From assembly GCA_023231115.1 (NCBI GenBank), contig JALNWA010000003.1:1-64000 (forward strand): a stretch of 64,000 nt of DNA, in the 5' to 3' direction. A model generated the notes under the pieces. It was not told the DNA's origin. It searched no databases and was given only the letters and a program-made list of their open reading frames with translations. Below are positions 51,984 through 60,911 of this stretch, piece by piece. A program made the translations under genes and the position numbers. This DNA comes from Candidatus Altimarinota bacterium (lineage in GTDB: Bacteria; Patescibacteriota; Gracilibacteria; UBA1369; LOWO2-01-FULL-3). The stretch's first letter is position 1; every line of letters begins with the position of its first letter.

Positions 51984-53786
51984 ATGAATAAGATTGCAGT
52001 TTTAGATTTTGGCGGACAGTATGCGCATTTGATTGCGAGTAGGATTCGCAGGCTTGGCGTTTATAGCGAGATTTTGGATCCGGAAACGCCTTATGAAAAA
52101 CTTTTGGAATATAAAGGAATTGTGCTTTCGGGCGGACCTTCAAGCGTAAATGACCCAAACAGCGCAAAGTGTGATAAAAGAATTTTTGAAATCGGAGTTC
52201 CGGTTCTTGGAATTTGTTTTGGGCATCAGATTACCGCGCATTTGTTGGGAGGTACTGTTGAACATGGGAACGTGCGCGAGTATGGACATGCAAATGTGAA
52301 ATTTTCCGAAAAAAAGGGCGTTTTTGAAGGGATAAACGACTATGAGGATGTTTGGATGAGCCATTTTGATCAGGTTGTAAAATTGCCTGAGGGATTTATT
52401 GGAGTTGCAAGTACTGATGACTGCCCTATCGCGGCAATGGCGAACTATGAAAAAAATATTTACTCAATGCAGTTTCATCCGGAAGTTACACATACTCGTT
52501 GCGGAAATATTATTTTGCAAAATTTTGTGAATTTGACCGGAGAGACAAGAGATTGGGACATGAATACTTATGTTGATGAAATTATTAAAAATATAAAAGA
52601 AAAAGTCGGAGATAAAAAAGTGTTCTTGATGATAAGTGGCGGAGTGGATAGTACGGTCGCGTTTATGCTCATCTGTAAGGCAATCGGCGCAGAGCGGGTA
52701 TACGGACTTTTTGTCGATACGGGATTTATGAGAATGAATGAAAAGGAGGAAGTTTCAGCGGCTTTGAAAGAGCTCGGTGTTACAAATTTGCACGTTTATG
52801 ATGCAGGAAAAGAATACATAGATGCGCTTAAAGAAGTTTATGAACCTGAGGCAAAACGAAAAATTATTGGAGATTTGTTTTTGAGTATTCAGGAAAAAAT
52901 TTCAAACGAACTGGGCTTAGATCCCGCAGAATGGCTTCTCGGACAAGGCACTATTTATCCGGACACAATCGAAACCGGCGGAACAAAACATGCTGATAAA
53001 ATCAAAACTCACCACAATCGAGTCGAGAAAATTCAAAAACTAATAGAGGCCGGCAAAGTGATTGAACCGATTTCTCAACTTTATAAAGATGAAGTCAGAT
53101 TGGTGGGAGAAAAACTTGGAATCAAGAAAGAACTTGTTTTTAGACATCCATTCCCAGGTCCGGGGTTGGCTGTAAGAATACTTTGTGCGAAAGAGGCGGA
53201 TTATCCGGAAGAACTTAAAAATACAGAAATTAAGATAAATGAGTTTTTGGCCGATAAAGGGCTTAAAGGACACATTCTTCCAATAAAGAGCGTCGGTGTT
53301 CAGGGAGATGAGAGAACTTACAGGCATCCGCTTTTGCTCACAGGGAAGCCTTTGGACTGGGATAGCCTATCCACTTTGACTACTCAGTTGACTAATCAAT
53401 TCAACGATATAAATAGGGTGCTTTTGTGCTTACAGCCTAGTGAAATTGGCTCTATTGGGGTTCACAATAAATACCTCACTTCTGACAGAATTTTGACTAC
53501 CCAAAAGGCGGACAAGATTGTCATGGATTATCTTGTAGAAGCCAATATCTTGAATGACATATGGCAGTTTCCGACTGTACTTATTCCCCTATCTTTGGAT
53601 AGTCGACCCGAGGAATGCATAGTCCTTAGGCCAGTAAACAGCCAAGAGGCTATGACTGCAAACTTCTATCGAATGGATTTTGAAAAGCTTGCAGAGCTAA
53701 CTTCAAGGCTTGCGAAAGTCGATGGCGTTTATGGAATATTTTACGATATTACAAATAAACCACCTGCTACTATCGAGTGGGAGTAG
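51984..53786 (+). CDS. guaA: GMP synthase (glutamine-hydrolysing), long form
   Basis: This enzyme converts XMP to GMP. It has 600 residues against about 520 in most bacteria. An N-terminal class I glutamine amidotransferase (Cys in LGICFGHQ, His/Glu in MQFHPEVTHT) is followed by the PP-loop ATP pyrophosphatase (SGGVDSTVA) and dimerisation domain. The extra residues lie between VGVQGDERTYRHPL and the final MTANFY...KPPATIEWE. They resemble the extended dimerisation region of eukaryotic-type GMP synthases (DWDSLSTLTTQL, LTSDRILTTQKA). Confidence 0.96.
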   Translation: MNKIAVLDFGGQYAHLIASRIRRLGVYSEILDPETPYEKLLEYKGIVLSGGPSSVNDPNSAKCDKRIFEIGVPVLGICFGHQITAHLLGGTVEHGNVREYGHANVKFSEKKGVFEGINDYEDVWMSHFDQVVKLPEGFIGVASTDDCPIAAMANYEKNIYSMQFHPEVTHTRCGNIILQNFVNLTGETRDWDMNTYVDEIIKNIKEKVGDKKVFLMISGGVDSTVAFMLICKAIGAERVYGLFVDTGFMRMNEKEEVSAALKELGVTNLHVYDAGKEYIDALKEVYEPEAKRKIIGDLFLSIQEKISNELGLDPAEWLLGQGTIYPDTIETGGTKHADKIKTHHNRVEKIQKLIEAGKVIEPISQLYKDEVRLVGEKLGIKKELVFRHPFPGPGLAVRILCAKEADYPEELKNTEIKINEFLADKGLKGHILPIKSVGVQGDERTYRHPLLLTGKPLDWDSLSTLTTQLTNQFNDINRVLLCLQPSEIGSIGVHNKYLTSDRILTTQKADKIVMDYLVEANILNDIWQFPTVLIPLSLDSRPEECIVLRPVNSQEAMTANFYRMDFEKLAELTSRLAKVDGVYGIFYDITNKPPATIEWE

Positions 53787-53789
53787 ATT

Positions 53790-54602
53790 TCACCCTAGAT
53801 TTATTTTCTCCGGCATTTTGATTTTCATGCCGAGGTATTTTTCGGTGAAGTCTTTGAATCGCGTTGGATCATCTGTTGTGAGGAATTCCCTTTTGCCTTT
53901 TTTTGAAAGTTTTTTCTCTATTTCAGGATGTCTTTGCAGATAGGTTTTGAGGCTTTGTGCTGTCACTTCTCCCGATTCGATTATTCGGATTTTTTTGCCC
54001 AAAATTCTTTTGAAATTTTTGATCATCAAGGGGTAGTGGGTGCATCCAAGAATTAGAGTATCGACATTGTGATTTTTTATATCTCGAAGATATTTTCTTA
54101 GAATTGAATTAGCCTCCGGTTTCTTTTGCCAACCTTCCTCTATCAAGGGAACGAGCAACGGACAGGCTTTGCCATAAACTTTTATATCTTTATCTAGCTT
54201 ATTGATCTCGGTTTCATATACTTTTGAGCTTATCGTAGCCTTCGTTCCGACCACGCCGACACGCTTGTTTTTTGTTATTTCGATGGCTTTTTGTGCCGCA
54301 GGAATCAATACTCCAAGGATTTTTCTATCTTTTTCATCTTTTCCTTTCAAATATTTTTCCTGAACATGACGAAGAGCCGTGCTTGAAGCTGTGTTGCAAG
54401 CGAAAATAATGAGTTTCACTCCCCTATTAAATAAATATTCAACCGCCTGCTGTGAGAACATTGTTATGTTTTCTTTGCTGTGGTTCCCATAAGGAGCTCT
54501 GCCGCTGTCCCCTAAATACAGATAATCGTACTCAGGTAAAAGCTTGAGTATTGGCTTTAGAACTGTGAGCCCGCCGTATCCTGAGTCAAATAGTGCAATC
54601 AT
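53790..54602 (-). CDS. murI: Glutamate racemase
   Basis: MurI makes D-glutamate for peptidoglycan. It has 270 residues with both catalytic Cys: FACNTASSTALRH and LGCTHYPLM. The start MIALFDSGYGGLTVL is typical. TAAAAT with a TGA extension sits 7 nt before the ATG. It is convergent with guaA (3 bp between stops) and divergent from the DUF881 pair. Confidence 0.97.
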   Translation of the reverse strand: MIALFDSGYGGLTVLKPILKLLPEYDYLYLGDSGRAPYGNHSKENITMFSQQAVEYLFNRGVKLIIFACNTASSTALRHVQEKYLKGKDEKDRKILGVLIPAAQKAIEITKNKRVGVVGTKATISSKVYETEINKLDKDIKVYGKACPLLVPLIEEGWQKKPEANSILRKYLRDIKNHNVDTLILGCTHYPLMIKNFKRILGKKIRIIESGEVTAQSLKTYLQRHPEIEKKLSKKGKREFLTTDDPTRFKDFTEKYLGMKIKMPEKINLG

Positions 54603-54609
54603 TGGTCCG

Positions 54610-54615
54610 ATTTTA
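54610..54615 (-). promoter_or_regulatory. Extended -10 element, leaderless geometry
   Basis: TGA-TAAAAT on the minus strand, 7 nt before the murI ATG at 54602. Confidence 0.5.
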
Positions 54616-54658
54616 TCAAAAATTGCTTTGCAGAGCCAGTTATAATATTATTGCATTA

Positions 54659-55387
54659 ATGCTTAATGATAATAATAAAAAATTCGCCGTTTCATTCCTT
54701 CTAACAGGGCTTGTTCTCGGGCTTTTTCTTACTTGGCAGTTTAGAACAGAGGTTCCAAAGGGTGGCAATTTTCTTGTGGACGAAATCGATGCAAGAAAAG
54801 ATTTACTGAAAAGTTTCTTGGATGAACAGGCTTATTTGCAGAGCAGAATCGTGTTTTTGCGTAATGAGATAGAAAAGGCTCAAATCTTGATTGAGGATAA
54901 AACCAAAGATGTAAACATAGATATTCTTGATAAATTAAAAAGAAAAATAGGGCTTAGTGTTGTTGAGGGTGAAGGAATAGAAATCGTGATAGACGACAGT
55001 CCCGTCGCTTCCAGAGAAGGGGCTAACGTATCAGATAATTTGCTCGTTCAGGCTTCCGATCTTCGCGATCTTGTGAACATGCTAAATGCCGCAAAGGCCG
55101 AAGCTGTTTCAATAAACAATCAAAGAATTACAGCTCAATCCCCTATTTCTTCTATAGGAACCAGCATTTTAATAAACAACAGTTATATTTCTCCGCCTTT
55201 CACAATAAATGCGGTCGGCGACAGCGGGGCTATAATGCAGAGAATTTTAAACGAAGCTCTGCTTCCGTCAATTTATAAAAGATCGAAGAAAGGAGAGGTT
55301 CGTTTTAAGGCTGAGCCAAAGGCATTTCTCTCTATACCGATTTACAATGGAGATTTACAGGCAAATAACCTAAATATCGTAAAATAG
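54659..55387 (+). CDS. DUF881 (YlxW-like) membrane-anchored protein
   Basis: The 242 residues have one membrane helix (about 8-27), a coiled coil (about 40-90) and the DUF881 domain (GEGIEIVIDDSPV ... DLRDLVNMLNAAKAEAVSINNQRI). In Firmicutes such proteins lie near division genes; function is unclear. ATG at 54659, with TATAAT at 54641-54646; the frame extends 22 codons upstream into the murI promoter region. A paralogue follows after 3 bp. Confidence 0.9.
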   Translation: MLNDNNKKFAVSFLLTGLVLGLFLTWQFRTEVPKGGNFLVDEIDARKDLLKSFLDEQAYLQSRIVFLRNEIEKAQILIEDKTKDVNIDILDKLKRKIGLSVVEGEGIEIVIDDSPVASREGANVSDNLLVQASDLRDLVNMLNAAKAEAVSINNQRITAQSPISSIGTSILINNSYISPPFTINAVGDSGAIMQRILNEALLPSIYKRSKKGEVRFKAEPKAFLSIPIYNGDLQANNLNIVK

Positions 55388-55390
55388 CCC

Positions 55391-56011
55391 ATGAATCAAA
55401 GAAAAATATACATTTTGATAATCGCAATTCTGCTTGGCAGTTTGATAATAATTGAAGGCAGATCTTTTAACGTGGTCAATGATATTATTCTTAGGGATTC
55501 TAAGAGCGATGTCTTCAAAGAAATAAAGGTTCTGAAAGAGGAAAATCAGAACCTAAGAGATGAGTTAAATGAGCTTGAGAAGACCCTTTCGAGACTTTCC
55601 GATCAGGATTTGGCCGTGAAGACTATTCAGGATGAAATAGATAAATATAATAAACTTTCCGGAGATTATGCTGTTTACGGGCCGGGAATTTCTATTTCCA
55701 TAGGCGGAAAAATCACTTCCCCATGGATGGTTGATCTTATAAATGAGCTTTTTCACGCAGGAGCACAAGCCGTGAGCATAAACGGAATACGCATAACAAA
55801 CGAGTCTTCCGGCTTCGATACTCTGCCAAAAGGACAAATTTATCTTGATGGGACAATTTTAAGCCCTCCTTATGTTTTTAATGGAATAGGTGAGGCAATC
55901 ACACTGAAAAATGCTTTGAACGCTTCAGGAGGCATTTTTGATAGAATAAAGGCGACTTTCGGAGGCATTTCCATAACGCTTGAACAGAAAGACGTGCTTG
56001 AAATGAAATAA
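55391..56011 (+). CDS. DUF881 (YlxX-like) membrane-anchored protein, second copy
   Basis: The 206 residues have a membrane helix (about 6-22), a coiled coil (about 40-85) and a DUF881 domain (YGPGISISIGGKI ... LINELFHAGAQAVSINGIRITN). It is a diverged tandem paralogue of the gene 3 bp upstream, and the two probably act as a heteromeric pair at the membrane. It ends 3 bp from the convergent HTH gene. Confidence 0.9.
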   Translation: MNQRKIYILIIAILLGSLIIIEGRSFNVVNDIILRDSKSDVFKEIKVLKEENQNLRDELNELEKTLSRLSDQDLAVKTIQDEIDKYNKLSGDYAVYGPGISISIGGKITSPWMVDLINELFHAGAQAVSINGIRITNESSGFDTLPKGQIYLDGTILSPPYVFNGIGEAITLKNALNASGGIFDRIKATFGGISITLEQKDVLEMK

Positions 56012-56014
56012 GCC

Positions 56015-56710
56015 TTATCTGTAATATAAAAAAAGCCAAAACGGTTGCAGTGCAAGAGTAAAAAGAAGAATTATTAAGAGAATTCGCTTGTTAAATCTTT
56101 CTATTTTTACTCTTGAAAACACCTCTTTTACCTCTTTTTCTTTGATTTCAATCTTATCTTTCAACTCCTGTTTTTCTTTGTCGGCTTGATACTTGTCCCT
56201 GTGGAATTCGAGCATTGGAATACTGCTCCTGAGCTGAGATTCAAGCTGTCCCACTCTGTAATTCGCCATTTCAAGCCTTTCCTGCTTCATATTTAGCTCC
56301 TCTTTCACGTCAAAATATAATTTTTTATAGATCTCATTTTCTTCTTTTGGTACTTTTTGTTTATCCTTAGCCTCAATCACCTCGACCTTGTCTACATTGT
56401 CTATAGACGTGCCCATAGTCATGTCTATAGACATCCTAGGTGTAGACATGTCGACATCGTCTACTATAACTGTAGACAGGCGTCCACTCTTAAACTTGCG
56501 AACTTCCTCTTTATTAAGCCAAATATGACCACTGTCGACACGACTAGACAATTTTTTGGCCTTTATGTATCTGTCTAGTGTTCTTATTGACACTTTTAAT
56601 AGGCGACTTGCGGTTTTTCTGTCCAAACTATATGTAGACAACGTATTGTCTGTTTGCATGTCTATTGTATGTTTAATGTCTATAGACAAGATGTAGACAT
56701 CTTTCGGCAT
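56015..56710 (-). CDS. Membrane-tethered HTH DNA-binding protein with coiled coil
   Basis: The 231-residue protein combines a MerR/excisionase-like helix-turn-helix (about 27-73: DRKTASRLLKVSIRTLDRYIKAKKL), an acidic low-complexity linker (about 78-115), a long coiled coil (about 120-205) and a C-terminal membrane helix (about 208-230). It should bind DNA while anchored in the membrane. Its own gene and promoter carry 15 TGTCTA/TAGACA hexamers. Their codons (Val-Asp, Ser-Ile-Asp) shape the linker. TAGAAT lies exactly 6 nt before the ATG. A regulator or a DNA-membrane anchor are both possible. Confidence 0.82.
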   Translation of the reverse strand: MPKDVYILSIDIKHTIDMQTDNTLSTYSLDRKTASRLLKVSIRTLDRYIKAKKLSSRVDSGHIWLNKEEVRKFKSGRLSTVIVDDVDMSTPRMSIDMTMGTSIDNVDKVEVIEAKDKQKVPKEENEIYKKLYFDVKEELNMKQERLEMANYRVGQLESQLRSSIPMLEFHRDKYQADKEKQELKDKIEIKEKEVKEVFSRVKIERFNKRILLIILLFTLALQPFWLFLYYR

Positions 56711-56754
56711 GATTTTATTCTATTTGTCTACATGTGTCTAGTTGATTGTCCACA
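56389..56754. promoter_or_regulatory. Array of TGTCTA/TAGACA operator-like motifs
   Basis: About 15 exact hexamers fall in 352 bp. They include two perfect palindromes TGTCTATAGACA (56422-56433, 56677-56688) and one near-perfect (56398-56409). Six TGTAGACA/TGTCTACA octamers lie at 56389, 56441, 56471, 56633, 56692 and 56725. Two TGTCGACA lie at 56449 and 56533. The array covers the first half of the HTH gene, its promoter, and the gap to the divergent FG-GAP gene. Confidence 0.8.
56717..56722 (-). promoter_or_regulatory. -10 element of the HTH gene, leaderless geometry
   Basis: TAGAAT on the minus strand, exactly 6 nt before the ATG at 56710. A TGTCTACA motif (56725-56732) is only 2 bp upstream, so a protein bound there would block the polymerase. 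Confidence 0.6.
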
Positions 56755-56770
56755 TGATGACATCTATAAT
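56742..56770 (+). promoter_or_regulatory. Promoter of the FG-GAP/SLH gene
   Basis: TTGATT (56742-56747), 17-bp spacer, TATAAT (56765-56770). TGTCTA motifs at 56735 and TGTCCACA at 56747 touch the -35 region, so the divergent HTH protein may control it. Confidence 0.65.
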
Positions 56771-56801
56771 TAGCGTGTTCTCATCCTATTCCTTATTATC
56801 T

Positions 56802-58943
56802 ATGAGCCTCTTGAAGACATTTTTGTCCGGAGCCACACTGACATGTTTAATAATGTCTTCAAATTTTAGCGTATTGGCTGAAGATTTTCAGGAACCTTAT
56901 GTCTATGAACTGTTTTCTTCTTTGGACGTCTCTAAGCTCGAATTTGAGGGTATTTATCCTGGTGGACAATTTGGCGCGGACACTAAAAGCGGTGATTTTA
57001 ATAAAGACGGCATTCAAGATATCGCTATCGCCTCTCCTTTTGCTTCCGTCGATGGCAGGGATTGGAACGGACAGGTTTTTGTATATTTCGGAAGGAGTGG
57101 TTTTTCGATAGACGAGTCTAATCTTTCAAATTTTACCGCTGATATCATTGTTACAGGGAAAACTTCCGGAGATCAGCTTGGAACATCCCTTGTAGCAGGG
57201 GATTTCAATGGAGACGGAACGGATGATTTGGCTATCGGAGCTTATGACGCTGGTTCTTTTTATTCATACGAAAGCGATAGTCATCCCGGACAAATATACG
57301 TTATATATGGTAAAAATAATTGGAGAGAAAAAAACTTGGATTTGGCTTATGCGTCGCCTGGTTTTGCGATTTATGGCGTAGATGACGGCGATGCTTTTGG
57401 TATGTCTATGGAAAGTGCCGATTTAAATTCCGATAAAATTGATGACCTTATTATCTCAGCACCTTTTTCCAACTCTCCATCTAAAGAAGGAAGTGGTAAT
57501 GTCTATGTATTTTATGGAAAATCTTCCGGAATTTATTTTTATCCTCCAATTTCATCAAATGCCGATGTTATTTTCCATGGACAAGCAAAAAACGAGAGAT
57601 TTGGGGCTTCTTTGGCGGTAGGGGATATTAACGGCGATAAAAGAATTGATTTGCTTATAGGCGCTTATTTTTCCGGAATGCAGAATATGGATAAAACTGG
57701 ACGTGTATATCTTTATGAAAATAAAAAATTCGATAGCATTGTTAATAAGCCAACAAACGTTGTTAATGGTGTTTTTGATAATGAATGGTTCGGATTTTCA
57801 ATTGCGACGGGGGATATTAATGCTGACGGGAAAGCGGATTTTGCGATATCGGCTTTCCCTTATGAAGGGCCCAGAAGCAAAAGTCGCGTGGTGATATATT
57901 ACGGAAGAGAAGATTTTTCCAGAAAAACAATCAGGGCTTTTTCGCCTGATTTTGTTATAGAGAACCCAATAAACGGAATATTGCTTGGCTCGAAAGTTTT
58001 GCTCGAAGATGTGGATAATGATGGAAAAAGCGAGGTGATTGTCGGTGCTCCCGGAATAGGTGATCCTGTGAGCATGAAAGAGGGGAATGTATATATAGTA
58101 AATATTGATGAGAATAAATCCCGCTATAGCATGAGAAAAACTGAATTTTCTTCTGTCATACACGGAGAGAATTCCGATGATTGGTTTGGATTCAGTTTGG
58201 ATGTTTTGGATTTTAACGGAGATTTGAAAAACGACTTGCTGATTGGTTCCAGATATTCTGACTTTCCAAATAGGATAAATGCCGGCAAGGCTTTTCTTTT
58301 CTTTGGGAAAGGAGAAGGTTTTGGAGAAAAAAAACCTGCTTCACAGCTTGATAATGAAAGGGCTGTATCAAGAGGTGAATTTATAAAAATGGTTGTGGAC
58401 AGATTTGATTTGAGAAATAAAGAAGCGGACAGCATCCAAAAATGTTTGGATTATAAGGAATTTTGTCTTTTCAATTTTATTGCGATGTCTTCTTTTGACG
58501 GCATAACTCTTGAGCCGGAACTTGTTCTTTATCCTGACGTAGGAACGGATAATCAATATTATGAAGAAATAAATATTGCGACAATGCTTGGGGCGATAAA
58601 TGGTTATTTGGATGAACAGGACAGCCCTTTCAGGCCTGAGGAAACTATTTCTCGAGTAGATGCGCTTAAAGTTATTCTTGGCGCAACAGAGCTCGTAAAT
58701 CCTAAATATAAATTTGAACTTGCAAAAGAACTTGGCGGTAATGACAAATTGGCTAATCAACCTTCATATTTTGTTGATATTAACCCAAAAATAGGCTATA
58801 TGTGGTGGTATCCGCGTTATGTAAATTTTGCGGTTGAGAATGGTATCGTCGATAAATATGAATATTTCAGGCCGGATGAGCCTATAACTATGAAAGAACT
58901 CGATGATATGATTGTCAGAACATTTTCTTTCATAAACAAGTAA
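56802..58943 (+). CDS. FG-GAP repeat surface protein with SLH-like C-terminus
   Basis: The 713 residues have a signal peptide (about 1-26, ending SVLA) and seven FG-GAP repeats (about 50-500) with calcium loops such as GDFNKDGIQDIAI, GDFNGDGTDDLAI and GDINADGKADFAI, forming an integrin-alpha-like propeller. SLH-type repeats follow to the end (FRPEETISRVDALKVILG; FRPDEPITMKELDDM). ATG at 56802 is chosen because the promoter TATAAT is at 56765-56770; ATGs at 56754/56757 would precede the transcription start. It probably mediates adhesion. It is divergent from the membrane-tethered HTH gene. Confidence 0.88.
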   Translation: MSLLKTFLSGATLTCLIMSSNFSVLAEDFQEPYVYELFSSLDVSKLEFEGIYPGGQFGADTKSGDFNKDGIQDIAIASPFASVDGRDWNGQVFVYFGRSGFSIDESNLSNFTADIIVTGKTSGDQLGTSLVAGDFNGDGTDDLAIGAYDAGSFYSYESDSHPGQIYVIYGKNNWREKNLDLAYASPGFAIYGVDDGDAFGMSMESADLNSDKIDDLIISAPFSNSPSKEGSGNVYVFYGKSSGIYFYPPISSNADVIFHGQAKNERFGASLAVGDINGDKRIDLLIGAYFSGMQNMDKTGRVYLYENKKFDSIVNKPTNVVNGVFDNEWFGFSIATGDINADGKADFAISAFPYEGPRSKSRVVIYYGREDFSRKTIRAFSPDFVIENPINGILLGSKVLLEDVDNDGKSEVIVGAPGIGDPVSMKEGNVYIVNIDENKSRYSMRKTEFSSVIHGENSDDWFGFSLDVLDFNGDLKNDLLIGSRYSDFPNRINAGKAFLFFGKGEGFGEKKPASQLDNERAVSRGEFIKMVVDRFDLRNKEADSIQKCLDYKEFCLFNFIAMSSFDGITLEPELVLYPDVGTDNQYYEEINIATMLGAINGYLDEQDSPFRPEETISRVDALKVILGATELVNPKYKFELAKELGGNDKLANQPSYFVDINPKIGYMWWYPRYVNFAVENGIVDKYEYFRPDEPITMKELDDMIVRTFSFINK

Positions 58944-58944
58944 G

Positions 58945-59481
58945 ATGAAGAAATTAACGCACGAAGAAATCCTTCAAATAAAACCTTCCGTTGAAGATAC
59001 AAAAACCGCCAAAAGAAATCCTTTTGTCGCGGTGCTTGATAACGTTAGGAGTCTCTATAATGTCGGGGCTATTTTTAGAACATCGGATGCCGTGATGATT
59101 GAAAAACTTTATCTGTGCGGAATTACAGGACAACCTCCGAGAAAAGAAATTTCGAAAACCGCGCTTGGTGCAGAGGAGATTGTTCCATGGGAATACTGTG
59201 AGTCCGCTGTGGATGCTATTAAAAAACTAAAGAAAGCCGGCTATACAATATGCGCCGTAGAGATTGCACATGAAAGTGTTCAATATGACAAAGCGACCTT
59301 CAAATTTCCGCTCTGCCTTGTTTTCGGACACGAAGTGGAAGGAATATCGGACGAGGCGATGGAACTCGTTGATATGGCCGTAAAAGTGCCAATGCTTGGA
59401 CGTGCAAATTCGTTGAATGTTGAAACATGTTTTGGAGTGGTTGCGTATGAAGTTTTAAAAAAATTGAATGAAAAAAATTAG
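58945..59481 (+). CDS. SpoU/TrmH-family RNA 2'-O-methyltransferase
   Basis: The 178 residues form the SPOUT knot with its three motifs: NVRSLYNVGAIFRTSDA, LVFGHEVEGIS and VPMLGRANSLNVETCFGVVAYE. The target (tRNA or rRNA ribose) cannot be read from sequence. It starts 1 bp after the FG-GAP stop, and its end overlaps the GH18-like gene by 14 bp. Confidence 0.95.
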   Translation: MKKLTHEEILQIKPSVEDTKTAKRNPFVAVLDNVRSLYNVGAIFRTSDAVMIEKLYLCGITGQPPRKEISKTALGAEEIVPWEYCESAVDAIKKLKKAGYTICAVEIAHESVQYDKATFKFPLCLVFGHEVEGISDEAMELVDMAVKVPMLGRANSLNVETCFGVVAYEVLKKLNEKN

Positions 59482-60451
59482 CTTTTTTTCAGGGAGTATT
59501 TTTGTTGTGATTATTTTATCGCTGTTTTTGGGAATTTTTTATTTTGTCGGTGTTCCACGGTTTTGGCAAAAATTCGAATATAATAAAAATGATAATGCGG
59601 TCTGGGCCGGACATGAATGGATAGGCGAGAGAAAGACTTTTGATCAGATAAAGGAATTCGTTGAGAATTTACAAAAGCATGGAATTTCCAATGTTTTTTT
59701 GCACGTCGGACCTATCCTTGAAAATGGGAAAATAGAACAAAAATCATATATTTATTCTTCTTATTTTTTGAGGCAGGCGAAGAGAATAAATAAAGATATT
59801 AAATATCAGGCATGGCTTGGACAAGTGCGTGGAAAATTAGATTTGAGCGACGAAAACATCCTAAAAAATACGGCTAATCAATGTCGAATTTTTGGCGAGT
59901 TTATCGGCTTTGACGGCATTCATTTTGACATAGAACCTGTGTCTGACGACGACAAAGATTTTATAAATTTACTTAAAGAATGTCGTGAAAATATGTCTCA
60001 AGAAAAAGTTTTGTCGGTTGCTTTGCCGGATATAATTCCTAATTCTTTTTTGTGGTATACAGATAAGATTTTTAAATTTAATAATGTTAATTCGGAAGTG
60101 AATTATAAAAATGTTGCAAAATATGCCGATCAAATAGTTGTTATGCTCTATGACACCAAACTTAATTCACAGTGGTTTTATAAAAAATTTGTCTCAGAGG
60201 AGGTCACCAGAATAACTTCTCTTTTTGAAAACAAGAAAATATTTTTTGGAATTCCCGCGTATGAAAAAGGACACTTGGGTTTTGATCCAAGTGTTGAGAA
60301 TGTTAAAAACGGGATACTTGGTGTTATTATGGGACTGGATAATTTGAGAAGTAATCTTGATAGTTTTGCCGGAATATCGATATATCCGTATTGGGAAATT
60401 TCAGATGAAGAATGGCAAACTTTTGATGAATTATGGCTTAATAAAAAATAA
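59468..60451 (+). CDS. Membrane-anchored GH18-like glycosidase
   Basis: The 327 residues have one N-terminal membrane helix (about 8-28) and a TIM-barrel like glycoside hydrolase family 18. FDGIHFDIEPV (148-158) gives Asp149, Asp154 and the proton-donor Glu156 of the DxxDxDxE motif, with His152 at the middle Asp position. Later, VVMLYDTKLN and IPAYEKG fit the barrel. A wall or glycan substrate outside the cell is likely. It is coupled to the upstream methyltransferase by overlap, a chance pairing. Confidence 0.82.
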   Translation: MKKISFFSGSIFVVIILSLFLGIFYFVGVPRFWQKFEYNKNDNAVWAGHEWIGERKTFDQIKEFVENLQKHGISNVFLHVGPILENGKIEQKSYIYSSYFLRQAKRINKDIKYQAWLGQVRGKLDLSDENILKNTANQCRIFGEFIGFDGIHFDIEPVSDDDKDFINLLKECRENMSQEKVLSVALPDIIPNSFLWYTDKIFKFNNVNSEVNYKNVAKYADQIVVMLYDTKLNSQWFYKKFVSEEVTRITSLFENKKIFFGIPAYEKGHLGFDPSVENVKNGILGVIMGLDNLRSNLDSFAGISIYPYWEISDEEWQTFDELWLNKK

Positions 60452-60452
60452 A

Positions 60453-60908
60453 ATGTCACTAAAATTTGATTTCACAAACGAGACTAATCAGAAAGTGGGG
60501 GATAGCGTGTTTAAGCCGTTATTTGAACGTTTTACAAAAGTTCTTTCAAAGAAAATATCCGAAATTCTTAAAAAGAAAAACGGAAAAATTTCTTTGATAA
60601 TTGTTGATGACAAAAAAATTCATAAAATAAATAAAGAATATCGTAACGTTGATAAGCCAACGGATGTAATTTCTTTTGAATATATGGAAGATCGTTCTGC
60701 CGTATATGGCGGAAGTGAAGTTGTGGTCGGGGATATTTTTATTTCTTTGGATACCGCAAAAAGACAGGCAGAAGAACATCATCATTCTCTTCAAAAAGAG
60801 CTTGGAATTTTATTTGTACACGGACTTCTTCATGTCATAGGGTTTGACCACAATGACGACAAAGAAGAAAAACAAATGGAGAAGTGGGCGAAAAAAGTGC
60901 TTGAATAA
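60453..60908 (+). CDS. ybeY: Endoribonuclease YbeY
   Basis: YbeY matures 16S rRNA 3' ends and takes part in ribosome quality control. It has 151 residues with the zinc motif HGLLHVIGFDH and the upstream PTDVISFEY. The ATG at 60453 follows the GH18-like stop by 1 bp; the frame extends 32 codons upstream inside that gene, without family character. Confidence 0.96.
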   Translation: MSLKFDFTNETNQKVGDSVFKPLFERFTKVLSKKISEILKKKNGKISLIIVDDKKIHKINKEYRNVDKPTDVISFEYMEDRSAVYGGSEVVVGDIFISLDTAKRQAEEHHHSLQKELGILFVHGLLHVIGFDHNDDKEEKQMEKWAKKVLE

Positions 60909-60911
60909 GCC

